From: JBKCUI01 sp052161625
GTDB lineage: Bacteria; Planctomycetota; Planctomycetia; Pirellulales; Pirellulaceae
DNA: 64,000 nucleotides
Direction: 5' to 3' (one strand)
Assembly (NCBI GenBank): GCA_052161625.1
Contig: CP197412.1
A model generated the notes under the pieces. It saw only the letters and a program-made list of their open reading frames with translations, was not told the DNA's origin and did no database searches. Numbering within the stretch: position 1 is the stretch's first letter; every line of letters begins with the position of its first letter. The translations under genes were made by a program, and so were the position numbers. Positions 1 through 9,027 of the stretch are shown in pieces.

Positions 1-389
1 GTGTGGCAGCTGACGCAGGAGCCGATCGCTTGCGTGTAGACGAAGGCGGCTCCCTCCAAGTTGTGCTGCTGGGCAAGCACCGAGAGTTTGCTCGCTTGCC
101 GACCTAGTTCCTCTTTGTATGCGACATAAACTGGGTCCGCGTTGGGTTCCCATTCGGTCGCTTTGCAGATCTGTTGAAGATTGTCCGCGGCGCGTTGGAT
201 CGCTCCGAAGTCCTTTGAGACCAGCCCCGTTAGCATCTGCTGGGTGCTTCCAAGCTTCGCCAACATCAAACTGGGAAGCGGAACCTCACGACGGTTCTGA
301 AGAACGGGCGGATCCCCGGCAGCGATGGAAAAACAAACGGCGCACAGGGCTAAGCTAATGACGGAAGTGATGGCTATCGATTTCTTCAT
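1..389 (-). CDS. Cytochrome c'-like secreted haem protein (partial, runs off left edge)
   Basis: The reverse strand opens with an ATG at 389 and reads without stop to the edge, about 129 residues. It starts MKKSIAITS followed by a hydrophobic stretch ending near AAG, a typical Sec signal peptide. The last visible residues are CVSCH, a c-type haem attachment motif that falls exactly at the window edge. A C-terminal CxxCH after a run of helical sequence is the arrangement of the cytochrome c' family, whose members bind one haem in a four-helix bundle in the periplasm. An AAGGGA-like ribosome site lies just before the ATG. The role (electron carrier, NO or redox sensing) cannot be told, and the true C-terminus is outside the window. 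Confidence 0.7.
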   Translation of the reverse strand, partial: MKKSIAITSVISLALCAVCFSIAAGDPPVLQNRREVPLPSLMLAKLGSTQQMLTGLVSKDFGAIQRAADNLQQICKATEWEPNADPVYVAYKEELGRQASKLSVLAQQHNLEGAAFVYTQAIGSCVSCH

Positions 390-768
390 GATCCCTTTAC
401 CCCTACGATCCGATTCTTCTGCATTTTTCCAAAGTTTCTATCGGTTGGTCCGAGTGGCAAAATCGAGCTTTTGCTGCCGTTCGATCAATTTGGTCGATTG
501 CAGATCAGACTGATAGCGCTCGAGTTCGACGCGATACGCTCCTGAACTGCCGCGATAAGAAATAACAGCCAGGGGAATGAATCGAGGATGGAAGCTGTAT
601 TTCCTGCAAGAACCCTGCGAAATGAGGGAGTTATGGGGGCATTTTGGAGCCGCCGACCATGTTTCCGCTGAGGTGTTGGGCTGGATGAGTCGTTCTTGGT
701 ACACCGATTGCTTTGCTAAGAGGGATACGCAATCCGTTTCAAATTCAACAATTCGTTGAGAGCTCATC
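390..768. other. Divergent intergenic region, no convincing gene
   Basis: This 379-base gap separates the cytochrome c'-like gene (minus) from the WXXGXW gene (plus) and should hold both promoters. A reverse open frame (438-770) has a C-terminal part that looks protein-like (VELERYQSDLQSTKLIERQQ), but its only ATG starts lie on top of the start of the opposite gene and there is no ribosome site. It may be a gene remnant. No clear promoter or terminator was recognised. Confidence 0.4.
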
Positions 769-2973
769 ATGAAATCTCGTCAAACCCATTCGCTGCGAAA
801 TCGACTATGGCTGGCATCCCTCGTTACCGCCGTGGGGGTGGTTGGGGGGGATCGCGCGGTCCATGCCCAGCTCTTGCTCGATCCCCCTCCGGAAGCCCTG
901 CCAAACCCTCAAGTGGAAGCCAACCTCGGCGCTCAAGCGTCTGGACAAATTGATTTGGGGGTCGAAGGGCTCGAATCCTTGCCGGAGGAAGCGGAAGGAA
1001 TCACGCCCCTTCTTCGCGGACCGGTGCACGAGGCGTATGCGGAACGTTTCGATATGGACCAAGAGGATCCAATGGTGGTGGACAAGGAGCCTCCCGCCTT
1101 GGTCGATGAACAACCGCCTGAATACCGGCCCGACGGAGAGGATTACGTTTGGATTCCCGGTTACTGGGGTTGGGACATCGTCGACGAAGACTACATATGG
1201 GTTTCCGGTATTTGGCGGCAGATCCCTCCGAATACCCAGTGGGTTCCCGGCTACTGGACGGAAGCCGACGGGGGATGGCAATGGGTAAGCGGCTTCTGGA
1301 CGAGTACCGAACAGGAAGAGATTGTCTACCTTCCCCCACCTCCAGAGAGTATCGACCATGGTCCAAGCTCCCCAGCACCTGGCGATGAGTACTTTTGGAT
1401 CCCAGGTTCGTGGCAGTACGGTGGCGGTAACTATGCGTGGCAGTCGGGTTACTGGAGCGTCGGTCAAAACGATTGGGTATGGGTGCCCACTCGCTATGTC
1501 TGGACTCCAAGCGGTTATGTATGCCGACGAGGTTATTGGGATTATCGGTTGCCGAATCGGGGTGTTCTTTTCACACCGGTTCGCTTCCGTTCGAACTACG
1601 CAGGACTTTATCGCCCGCGCTATGTCGTCGATATCAACCCACTGTGGTTGGCCAATCTCTTTGTCGCTCGCGGAGTTCCCCAGTATTACTACGGGAACCA
1701 CTTCGGCTACCAAGGTTCGAGACAGATCTATCCATGGGTAACGTACTACCAACATGGTTATGATCCGTTGCTCTCGTACTACGCATACCAAGGTCGCCAC
1801 TCGGGTTGGTTGAGGCAGTTGTCTCAATTGGAGCGTGAAATCGCGAGCACACCTCGGTTGCAATCCCAGTCGACCGTTTCCGCCCAATTGCGAGCCCAGC
1901 AACAGTTCCGCCGGGATCCATCCTCGCTCGATACTTTGTTGCGGGTTGCGACAGCCAGTTCGTTGGTAACGGGTTCTCGCAACGATTTCAAAGCCCCGAT
2001 CTCGCTCCAACTCGACAAGAACGCGTCGGTTCGCTCGTCGCGATCCGGCGATTCTTCCATGCGAGAATTGGCTTCGAAACGCCGCGAGTTAGAAAAAGCA
2101 GTGAACGATACCGATCGAAACAGATCGATGCGCCGAGGTCCCGATGGGCTTGGCTCGAATGGAGCCGGCGCAGACTTGCGATTGAACGCAGATGGTAAGA
2201 TCGAGTTGAAGCAGTTATCGCTACAACGACCTGATCGAGGTTCTAACCGAGGGCCTGCAGCCATCCCGGGCGATTTTAAATTGGGAAGCAAAATCGAAAC
2301 GCGAGTGCAAGCGGATGCAGATGCCAATGTTTCGCGAGGAAATCGAGACAATCGAGGCAATGGTAACGAACGCCGACCTTCCAACGCCGATCGTGAACAA
2401 CGAATCCGTCAATTAGCTCCTGTCCTCGGCAGCGGTCCGGATGCGAAGCCTCTCAACACGGAGCAATTGAAATCGATTCGAGATCAGCTTCTGGGTAATG
2501 AGCGCAGCGGTCGTGCGGAGAACTCTAGGGCTCCAGCAAACACCACGCGCAATGCACCCAGCCGCAATGGTCCATCGAACTCAGGTCCATCAAACCGCGG
2601 GCCATCGAACCGCACACCATCGAACCGCGTGGAGGACGCGACTCGCAACCTCCAGCAACCGCTGCCACCGAAGGCAACGCGTGAACGGGAGGCGACCCGT
2701 AAACGCCCCGAAGCTCCTGCGCTCCCCGCTTTGCCGACCCCTAACCGTCGCGAAGGCTCGGAACCATCGCAACGAGTTCCTCGATCTTTGCCTAATATCA
2801 ACCCAGGATCGGGTGGGAATAACCTTAATATTCCCGGCGTCAATCGATCGGGTGGTGGCAACGTGAACCCCGCACGAAACATCCCAGGTCTCGGCGGTGA
2901 TCGGGGCAAATCGGAGCGGGGCAAATCGGAGCGAGGGCCTGGCCGCGGTGGGAACAAAGACAAAAAGGATTAA
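769..2973 (+). CDS. Secreted WXXGXW-repeat protein with basic low-complexity tail
   Basis: 734 residues. Residues 1-33 are a signal peptide ending near VHAQ. Residues about 127-290 carry repeated aromatic units such as YVWIPGYW, YIWVSGIW, QWVPGYW, QWVSGFW and YFWIPGSW, matching the WXXGXW (YXWXPGYW) repeat family common in planctomycete and other Gram-negative exported proteins. After about residue 430 the sequence becomes rich in Arg, Asn, Ser and Gly, with small in-register repeats (GPSNR near 604-624, GKSERGKSERG at the end). The function is unknown; an envelope or matrix role is inferred from export and composition. It ends just before a strong intrinsic terminator, so it is probably monocistronic. 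The low-complexity tail may be disordered or may bind nucleic acid or acidic polymers. Confidence 0.8.
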   Translation: MKSRQTHSLRNRLWLASLVTAVGVVGGDRAVHAQLLLDPPPEALPNPQVEANLGAQASGQIDLGVEGLESLPEEAEGITPLLRGPVHEAYAERFDMDQEDPMVVDKEPPALVDEQPPEYRPDGEDYVWIPGYWGWDIVDEDYIWVSGIWRQIPPNTQWVPGYWTEADGGWQWVSGFWTSTEQEEIVYLPPPPESIDHGPSSPAPGDEYFWIPGSWQYGGGNYAWQSGYWSVGQNDWVWVPTRYVWTPSGYVCRRGYWDYRLPNRGVLFTPVRFRSNYAGLYRPRYVVDINPLWLANLFVARGVPQYYYGNHFGYQGSRQIYPWVTYYQHGYDPLLSYYAYQGRHSGWLRQLSQLEREIASTPRLQSQSTVSAQLRAQQQFRRDPSSLDTLLRVATASSLVTGSRNDFKAPISLQLDKNASVRSSRSGDSSMRELASKRRELEKAVNDTDRNRSMRRGPDGLGSNGAGADLRLNADGKIELKQLSLQRPDRGSNRGPAAIPGDFKLGSKIETRVQADADANVSRGNRDNRGNGNERRPSNADREQRIRQLAPVLGSGPDAKPLNTEQLKSIRDQLLGNERSGRAENSRAPANTTRNAPSRNGPSNSGPSNRGPSNRTPSNRVEDATRNLQQPLPPKATREREATRKRPEAPALPALPTPNRREGSEPSQRVPRSLPNINPGSGGNNLNIPGVNRSGGGNVNPARNIPGLGGDRGKSERGKSERGPGRGGNKDKKD

Positions 2974-2988
2974 CACGACATCGAATAG

Positions 2989-3023
2989 CCCCCTTTTCCT
3001 CACGGAAGAGGGGGGTTGTTTTT
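2989..3023 (+). terminator. Intrinsic terminator after the WXXGXW gene
   Basis: An 11-bp stem (2989-2999 pairing with 3004-3014, one T-G wobble) with a TCAC loop is followed directly by TTGTTTTT. It lies 16 bases after the TAA of the upstream plus-strand gene and faces the convergent Usp gene. Confidence 0.85.
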
Positions 3024-3038
3024 CGGTGCAAGGTTTCG

Positions 3039-3968
3039 TTAATCAATTGGCGATTGGAATCCGTCTGGCTTTACGGTCAACACGCTGCATGGGCTCATGG
3101 TTAAGATCCGCTCCGCCGTGTTCCCTAGCAACAGACCCGAAACACCGCCTCGGCCTACGGTCCCCATAGCAATCAAGTCGAACGAAGACTCGCCCAACAG
3201 TTTCGAAATAACCTTCCAAGGAGTTCCCCATTCGAGATGTCGAACGACCGGCAAGTCGCCGAGGAACTCCTTCTCAATTGACTCTAATTTTTGCGATGCA
3301 TACCGTTCCATCTCCGATTGCATCTCTTGCCCCTTCGGAATTTTGCTAAGCAAGTCATCCACCACGTCGCTGGAATCGACCACATGGAGCAAATGGAGCT
3401 CGGCGCCACTAACTCGGCATATCTCTGCCGCCTCGAGCATCGCTTTGTGACTGACTTTGGAATAGTCGATCGGAACAAGCACCTTTCGGGGTGGAAACGG
3501 ACTGTCTGTTTTCACGACCCACACGCTGCTCGGGCATTTTCGAACCAATCGCGAAGCGGTGCCCCCTAAGATGCGATGGCGCCAATCGGCCGTGTTGCCG
3601 GCTCCCACCACCACCAAATCGTGGGAACGCTTCTTCACGGCTCGAATAATCTCGACGTAAGGTTCCCCGACAGCTGTTTCCCGCATCAATTGGGCGGATG
3701 TCTTGCCACGATGGAAGATGATTTTGTCGAGCTTCGCATCGGAATCGCGAGACACTTCGCGAATGAACACCTCTCCCTCTCCTTCGAGCAAGTCCATGCG
3801 AGCGTTGAACGTCGCGGAGTGAACCATAGTTCGTATATCGGGTAAGGCGTGGAACAGTACAACTCGGCCATGGCTTTTCTCGCCCAACCAGCAAGCTTGC
3901 TCGACGGCTTGCTCGGCAATCGGAGTGAAGTCGGTCGGAACGAGAATGTTTTGATAAAGGTTTGGCAT
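3039..3968 (-). CDS. Tandem-domain universal stress protein (UspA family)
   Basis: 309 residues with two Usp domains. The first begins YQNILVPTDFT and the second PRKVLVPIDYS, each the usual first beta strand with an ATP-contacting Asp. The first domain has VVGAGNTADWRHRILGGTA and the second AMGTVGRGGVSGLLLGNTA, versions of the G-2X-G-9X-G-(S/T/N) ATP-binding loop. The second copy is the better match. Tandem Usp proteins act in the cytoplasm in stress survival and often bind ATP; the target is not shown here. It converges on the WXXGXW gene. A second tandem Usp gene sits at 44169-45035, so this genome region keeps at least two paralogues. Confidence 0.9.
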   Translation of the reverse strand: MPNLYQNILVPTDFTPIAEQAVEQACWLGEKSHGRVVLFHALPDIRTMVHSATFNARMDLLEGEGEVFIREVSRDSDAKLDKIIFHRGKTSAQLMRETAVGEPYVEIIRAVKKRSHDLVVVGAGNTADWRHRILGGTASRLVRKCPSSVWVVKTDSPFPPRKVLVPIDYSKVSHKAMLEAAEICRVSGAELHLLHVVDSSDVVDDLLSKIPKGQEMQSEMERYASQKLESIEKEFLGDLPVVRHLEWGTPWKVISKLLGESSFDLIAMGTVGRGGVSGLLLGNTAERILTMSPCSVLTVKPDGFQSPID

Positions 3969-4136
3969 ACAGGGGTTCCACAGAGAGGGTCGTTTTCAAT
4001 CAGTCCAATCAGCGCAACAAGCTCGCGAGAAGGTCGGTCGATCGATCGTTCGCATGTTCCGTCGTGTCGCGTATAATCGGAGCCTTCCTCGATGACCTTT
4101 CATCGTACCACAGACTTGAAACCAGGAGTCCTTTCC

Positions 4137-4970
4137 ATGATTCGATCCCTCTGTTCCGTGCTCATCGCTTTGATGATGGGAGTTGTTAGTATGGCCCAAG
4201 ATAGCCACATCTACGAACTTCGTACTTACACATCCGAACCAGGTCGGCAGGCCGATACGCTCAAGCTGATGTCGTACGAAGGACTTCCTTACATGAAGAA
4301 GCACAAAATCGACTTGGTAGGCGTGTGGACGCCGGTCGAATCGACCGATGAGCGCGTGTTCATGTTGGTTCGTCACAAAGACAAGTCTGCTTCCGATGCG
4401 GCTTGGACTGCATTTCAAAACGACACGGGTTGGAAGGAAGCGGTCGAGAAGTCCCAGGTTGATGGAAAGAAGCCCGTTGCGGGAATCGAGCGTGTGTTCT
4501 TGACCACCAATGCGTATAGCCCCGTGCTAAACATTGAAAAAGTTGGGAATCGGGTCTTTGAATTGCGAACCTATATCACCACGCAGAACAATCTTCCCAA
4601 CCTCAACGCTCGCTTTCAGAACCACACTCTCGACCTGTTCAAAAAGCACGGAATGACCAACATTGTCTATTGGTCGGTTCGGAAAGGGGAGTCGACGAAT
4701 TGCGGAGATTTGCTCAAAGCCCTTGCGCCCCTTGGGAAAGCCAATGCAACGGTCGATTCCAGTTTGCCAGCTGCGGGCAATGCGTTGGTGTACTTTCTCG
4801 CCCACGCCTCTCCCGAGGCGGCCAAGGAGTCGTTTGGTAAATTTCGCGAAGATGCCAACTGGCAAAAGGCTCTGAAGGAGTCCGAAGCGGCAGCGGGTGG
4901 CCCTCTCACCGTCAAGGATGGCGTGAAGAGCCTGTACTTAAAGCCAGTCGCGTTTTCCCCGTTGCAGTAG
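4137..4970 (+). CDS. Secreted NIPSNAP family protein
   Basis: 277 residues from the ATG at 4137. An upstream ATG at 4092 is possible, but the chosen start is preceded by AGGAG and gives a clean signal peptide (MIRSLCSVLIALMMGVVSMAQ). Two related alpha/beta segments follow, one beginning HIYELRTYTSEPGR and the other VFELRTYITTQN. These are the NIPSNAP signature, a dimeric ferredoxin-like fold, here present twice in one chain. Exported NIPSNAP proteins of this length are frequent in planctomycetes; their biochemical role is not established. The gene stands alone between a divergent Usp gene and a convergent beta-propeller gene. Confidence 0.85.
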   Translation: MIRSLCSVLIALMMGVVSMAQDSHIYELRTYTSEPGRQADTLKLMSYEGLPYMKKHKIDLVGVWTPVESTDERVFMLVRHKDKSASDAAWTAFQNDTGWKEAVEKSQVDGKKPVAGIERVFLTTNAYSPVLNIEKVGNRVFELRTYITTQNNLPNLNARFQNHTLDLFKKHGMTNIVYWSVRKGESTNCGDLLKALAPLGKANATVDSSLPAAGNALVYFLAHASPEAAKESFGKFREDANWQKALKESEAAAGGPLTVKDGVKSLYLKPVAFSPLQ

Positions 4971-5028
4971 CCTACAAACTGCAAGTGTCCGTTCGAAAGC
5001 CTCCGACCAAGCCGTCCGGTTCTTGTGG

Positions 5029-5082
5029 ACAGTTCACCAGAACAAGACAGTTCCCCAGAACAAGGCGATTCCCCGGAACAAG
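5029..5082. repeat. Three 18-bp tandem repeats
   Basis: Three adjacent 18-base copies, acagttcaccagaacaag and two diverged versions (5029-5046, 5047-5064, 5065-5082), lie between the convergent NIPSNAP and PQQ-propeller genes. No gene uses this DNA. Confidence 0.85.
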
Positions 5083-5122
5083 GCGATGCGTCGCAAGGGC
5101 CAAATAACGGGGGCTTCGTTGG

Positions 5123-6415
5123 CTACTTGTCAGTCAGCTTGAAGCACTGCAAGTATTGCTGATCGCGAATGAACAGTTTTCCATCCCAAACGACAGGGTG
5201 AGGCCAGCTCTCTCCTTCGTGTGTGGGGAGTTTAAACGAGCCCAGCAGATCGTATTTGCGAGGGTTCGCGGCGATCATCGCCATGGTGCCGTCCTGGTAG
5301 CGAAAAAAGAGTTTGCTGTCCGCAGCGACAATGGCGGCGGAACCAGAGCCTGCGCCGCGAGCGCGTCCCCAAAGGTTTTCCCCTGTCTTCCAGCGGATGC
5401 ATGCGGGGAAGCCGTTGTTGTGACCATGTCCCAGGTAAACGAACTCGCCGATCATGATCATGCCGCCATGATGGTTCTGCAGCTCCTTGTTCGTCTTGTA
5501 ATACACCTCGCGAAGTTCGATCTTCTTCCCTTTTTTGGTCATCTGCAGCAGGGCGGTTCCTCCATCGTCGTATCCGGTGGAGCAAAAGACATAGTTATCC
5601 TTGACGATCGGTGTGGGGATATTGGCAGTGCGATTGGCGATTCGGTCATAGTGCCATAGCAATTCGCCCGATTGGGCGTCATGGCTCACCACGCCGTGGC
5701 CGATCAACTGGATGTACTGTTTGATCCCGACCCCTTCCGAGATGACGATCGACGAATAGCCTGCACCATCATTGCCGCGCAAGTCCCCTTTGGGGGCAGG
5801 TCCCTTCCAAATCGTCTCTCCCGTTTTCTTGTCCAGGGCGACGACCATCGCGTCCGCTGCTCCCGGTGTGCATATAAGACGGTCGCCATCGATGAGAGGA
5901 GATTCGCTATATCCCCATACCGATTCCATCTTGCCACCGAAGTCTTTTTGGAAGCTCCTTTGCCAGATGGTCTCCCCGCTGTTGGAATCGCAGCAAACGA
6001 GCAAACCGTCGAAGGAAATGGCATAGACGCGCTTGGTCTCGGGATCCAGGGTGGGGGTTCCATTGGGCGCCCCTTTGGAAGCACCGAAAGGTGTCTTCCA
6101 AAGAACGCGACCATTCGCGACGTCACAACAAACTAGTTGCACCTTTCCGTCCGATTCGCCGAGCGTGTAGAGCTTGTCATCTCCGATGACCAAGCTGGAC
6201 ATGCCGCGGCCTAGTCCTTCGGATTGGTAAAGGAGTACGGGCCCCTCTTCGCTCCACTTCGAAGCCAATCCCTTGACCTGCGCGATTCCGTCTCGATTGG
6301 GACCTCTCCATTGATACCAATCGGCTCCGTGGATCGCGGGCCAGGTAGCCAGGTCGGAGAATGCTAACACCGATCCCAAAAGCATGGCTCGATAGCAAAA
6401 GGATTTGGCTCGCAT
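5123..6415 (-). CDS. Secreted PQQ-like beta-propeller repeat protein
   Basis: 430 residues from the ATG at 6415, which has CGAGG upstream and opens a signal peptide (MRAKSFCYRAMLLGSVLAFSDLA). A longer in-frame start at 6547 would overlap the next gene and adds no recognisable sequence. After the cleavage region comes WYQWRGPNRDGIAQ, the typical opening of planctomycete outer-membrane-assembly or PQQ-like propellers. Repeating blades follow, such as LYTLGESDGKVQLVCCD, RVYAISFDGLLVCCD and MVVALDKKTGETIWKG. Blade motifs of the form xVxALDxxTGxxxW are those of quinoprotein dehydrogenase-like folds. No clear PQQ catalytic residues are seen, so a binding or scaffold role is as likely as an enzyme. 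Confidence 0.85.
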   Translation of the reverse strand: MRAKSFCYRAMLLGSVLAFSDLATWPAIHGADWYQWRGPNRDGIAQVKGLASKWSEEGPVLLYQSEGLGRGMSSLVIGDDKLYTLGESDGKVQLVCCDVANGRVLWKTPFGASKGAPNGTPTLDPETKRVYAISFDGLLVCCDSNSGETIWQRSFQKDFGGKMESVWGYSESPLIDGDRLICTPGAADAMVVALDKKTGETIWKGPAPKGDLRGNDGAGYSSIVISEGVGIKQYIQLIGHGVVSHDAQSGELLWHYDRIANRTANIPTPIVKDNYVFCSTGYDDGGTALLQMTKKGKKIELREVYYKTNKELQNHHGGMIMIGEFVYLGHGHNNGFPACIRWKTGENLWGRARGAGSGSAAIVAADSKLFFRYQDGTMAMIAANPRKYDLLGSFKLPTHEGESWPHPVVWDGKLFIRDQQYLQCFKLTDK

Positions 6416-6489
6416 AAAAACCTCGAAGAAAGGAATGCCTGAAGTAGGGGATCGCAACCAGGGAAGCGATCGGTCCGGGACAAGTTGTA

Positions 6490-7800
6490 TTAGTGGTTGT
6501 CGACGGAGCTGCCGGACAATTGCTGTTCGACTTCGTCCGCTTGCCAAGCGACGGCGGAAATGATCTTGGCCAGCTCGCCCGCATTGGTGAGATTCGACAG
6601 CAGATTCGACTTGAGAACGAGAATCTCACCATCGTCTACGCGTTTCATGGCGAAGGCACCATGGACAACCGAGTCGTTGTTGCGAAGGATGGTCAAGGCC
6701 GCTGCTGGGTTGATGGCCCCGCAAGGAGACCAGATTCCGATCATCGCGTTACCATCTTGGTCCTTTCGATTCAGTTCTACGAAAACTCGTTGTCGTCGCG
6801 ATGAAGCCAATGGTACAACGACTTGTAATGAACCACTGTCGCTTGGCTGTATCGTCCACCCCATTTTTTCTCCGACGGATCGAATCGATGTCGCTAAATC
6901 TTGTTCGCTGGGGACGCGGGCATTGGAGAAGTCCAATTGGGTGGGTCCGGTAATCGGAGCCGCCGCCTGTGCTCCCCCTCCTCCGTTTTGCGGTTGCATG
7001 AGATTCGGCAGCATCATCCCCAGCCCAAACCCCATTGGACCTTGCATGCCTGCAGCGCCGGCAGCTTGCATGGCATTGGCTGCGCTATAGGTGGCGTAGG
7101 CTCGCAAATCGCCGAGGACCGCCATGCTGGCTCGCGCGTCGATCGCCTTTTGTACTTCTTCGGGGGCGGAGATGCTGCTGATGAAAAACTCGGTCAGTTC
7201 CAGACCAACCTTCGAGAATTGGTCTCCCAGCTTCACTCGAGCCGCAGCGCTCAGATCATCCATACGGGACGGCATATCGAGAAGTCCGATACCGGAGCTT
7301 GCTAGAAGATCGGTGAGGTTGGCGATGATGACATCTCGGAGGTAGTTCAGGATCTCATCGGTGGTGAATTTTCCTTGGGTGCCGACAATGGAGTTGAGTA
7401 ACAAAGAGCCATCGACGACACGGTAAGCGAATTTGCCATAGCCCTTCAAGCGAACGATGCCAAACTGCGGGTCTTTGATCGTGATGGGAGTTCGAGTTCC
7501 CCATCGTTGGTCGATGAACGTCTGCTTCCCGACGAAGTACACGCAGGCTTGAAACGGACTCTTCTCAAAAGGAATGGTGAGCAGTTTTCCTAGGATCGGT
7601 ATGTTCGCCGTGGTCAGGGTGTAGCGACCGGGACCGAAGGAGTCCATGGCGCGACCATCGCGAAAGAAGATCGCTTCCTGGTTCTGCTGCACGATCAGTT
7701 GAGCACCGTATTGAATCGCGGCCGTACCCGACTCGGGAACGCGGGCGATAAGCGATTGATTCGACTGATCGATGTAGTCGATGACTTCGAGACGAAACAC
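6490..7800 (-). CDS. SPFH/Band-7 domain protein with extra C-terminal domain
   Basis: 436 residues from a GTG at 7800 that has GGGG upstream; a TTG at 7836 is the alternative, but family members begin near FxxEVIDYID as here. Residues 1-260 match the cytosolic SPFH group (viral core-like, YdjI type), with INYxx-QEAIFFRDGRAMDSFGPGRYTLTT-like features and the ending SISAPEEVQKAI. A Gly/Ala/Met-rich linker follows (MQAAGAAGMQGPMGFG). The last ~140 residues are a separate alpha/beta domain (AxSIRSVGEKMGWTI...LQVVVPL...VFVELNRKD) resembling YbjN or type III chaperone-like folds. Classic members end in a zinc ribbon instead; none is seen. The role is unknown. It lies between mtdB and the propeller gene on the same strand. 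Confidence 0.75.
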   Translation of the reverse strand: MFRLEVIDYIDQSNQSLIARVPESGTAAIQYGAQLIVQQNQEAIFFRDGRAMDSFGPGRYTLTTANIPILGKLLTIPFEKSPFQACVYFVGKQTFIDQRWGTRTPITIKDPQFGIVRLKGYGKFAYRVVDGSLLLNSIVGTQGKFTTDEILNYLRDVIIANLTDLLASSGIGLLDMPSRMDDLSAAARVKLGDQFSKVGLELTEFFISSISAPEEVQKAIDARASMAVLGDLRAYATYSAANAMQAAGAAGMQGPMGFGLGMMLPNLMQPQNGGGGAQAAAPITGPTQLDFSNARVPSEQDLATSIRSVGEKMGWTIQPSDSGSLQVVVPLASSRRQRVFVELNRKDQDGNAMIGIWSPCGAINPAAALTILRNNDSVVHGAFAMKRVDDGEILVLKSNLLSNLTNAGELAKIISAVAWQADEVEQQLSGSSVDNH

Positions 7801-7926
7801 GTGGTACCCCGGTTCTATCAATGGAAATGGGTGCAAACAAAGGTAAAGAACTGCGAACCCAGCACCGCTATTCTATCAACTGTTCTCGATAGGCGAGTCA
7901 ACAGCGGTTCGTTTACACGATACCGT

Positions 7927-8820
7927 TTATTGGACGCCGTTTTGTTGGGCGAGAATATCTTTCCCGATGGTGAGCATTTCTTGGCAATCCAAGAATCGGT
8001 GGTTGGATTCAAACAACGCTGCAATCGAAGCCTTGTGAATCTTCATCTTCAATCCGCCGACGCCGAGTGCCCCATAGTCGATTCGATTTCCACGTTCCAC
8101 GGCTTTATCGAACACTCCAATTCCTTCGATCCCTTCTGGCGGCACCGCGTTCAGATCGACGGCCACGCGAAGCGAACTGGCCGAGGCCAATTGTTTCGCG
8201 GTCAAGAGTCGGATGCCAGCAGCTCCACAGGCGAATACGGCCTGCGATCGAATCAGCGCTCCATGCAACGCTTCTTCGTCTTCCGATACCAGGGGAATCA
8301 ATCGCGAGCGATCGACATTGGCCCGAGCTAACTCGTCGATCGTTTCATCTGCCCTTTCTTTGGACCGTGAGCCGATGAAGACCTTTCCTCCCAAATTGGC
8401 GAGGATGCGGGCGACGCGTTGACCCACGGGACCTGTCGCAGCTAGCACGACGGAGAAAGAATCCCGGATTTCCAAATGTTGTTGGGCGCAAAGTACGGCG
8501 GCCGCGGCGGTGCTGTTGGAGCCATTGCTGTCGAGCATGATCGAGACACGAAAAGGTTCGTGCAGTGTCTCGAAAGCCGCCTGCGCGATCGCTTCACCAT
8601 GCGCTACGCTGGCACCTCCCACGAAGATGGCGGTGTACTTCAAGTCTTGTGGTCCCCGGGTGTACATCGCACCGTGCACCAACGAGCGGACTTCCTCCTG
8701 CTTCACGTTGCTGTACTGGAGGAGATGATCGACGCCGGCATCGATGGCAACGACAGCATCAAAGACGCTCGCTTTGGGATCGGTGTCCAGTTGAATGAGG
8801 ATCTTGCGCTTGTTCGACAT
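7927..8820 (-). CDS. mtdB: NAD(P)-dependent methylene-tetrahydromethanopterin dehydrogenase
   Basis: 297 residues from the ATG at 8820, chosen because known MtdB proteins begin MSxKxLxQxDTD; an ATG at 8862 with GGAG upstream is possible. It oxidises methylene-H4MPT to methenyl-H4MPT with NAD(P)+ in the formaldehyde oxidation/C1 transfer pathway of methylotrophs and planctomycetes. Visible features are LIQLDTDPKASVFDAVVA, MYTRGPQDLKYTAIFVGG, SIMLDSNGSNSTAAAAV, the Rossmann loop VLAATGPVGQRVA, and the conserved tail DYGALGVGGLKMKIHKA. Other methanopterin genes are not in this window, so the pathway is scattered. Confidence in family is high; cofactor preference (NAD versus NADP) is not resolved. 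Confidence 0.9.
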   Translation of the reverse strand: MSNKRKILIQLDTDPKASVFDAVVAIDAGVDHLLQYSNVKQEEVRSLVHGAMYTRGPQDLKYTAIFVGGASVAHGEAIAQAAFETLHEPFRVSIMLDSNGSNSTAAAAVLCAQQHLEIRDSFSVVLAATGPVGQRVARILANLGGKVFIGSRSKERADETIDELARANVDRSRLIPLVSEDEEALHGALIRSQAVFACGAAGIRLLTAKQLASASSLRVAVDLNAVPPEGIEGIGVFDKAVERGNRIDYGALGVGGLKMKIHKASIAALFESNHRFLDCQEMLTIGKDILAQQNGVQ

Positions 8821-8983
8821 AAGGATCGGCTCGCAGTTCCACTGGGATGCGGGAAAGGACATGTTCTCCGCCGGGGCGACGGTAGCGAAAAGCCTAATGG
8901 TGGTGATTCGGTTTGACAAGCGACCGGGATCCAGGTCCAGTTACGCGGCGAGTGGGAATCGGCCGTTCCCCTCTCGATCGATC

Positions 8984-9015
8984 GCGAGTTTCTCAGAGTG
9001 CGAGTTTCTCAGAAG
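8984..9015. repeat. Two 16-bp tandem repeats
   Basis: Two adjacent copies of gcgagtttctcagagt (the second ends aag) occupy 8984-9015, just upstream of the membrane-protein start at 9028. A GTG inside the first copy could give a slightly longer reading frame, but the downstream ATG is preferred. Confidence 0.8.
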
Positions 9016-9027
9016 GTATGGGATGTC

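Noticed and set aside
438..770. Small reverse open frame between the cytochrome c' and WXXGXW genes
   Set aside because: The C-terminal part looks protein-like, but its start coincides with the start of the opposite gene, there is no ribosome site and no family. Noted as a possible remnant only.
805..2010. Long open frame on the minus strand opposite the WXXGXW gene
   Set aside because: It mirrors a well-supported plus-strand gene, has no recognisable domain, and its composition is what the repeat-rich opposite strand would give.
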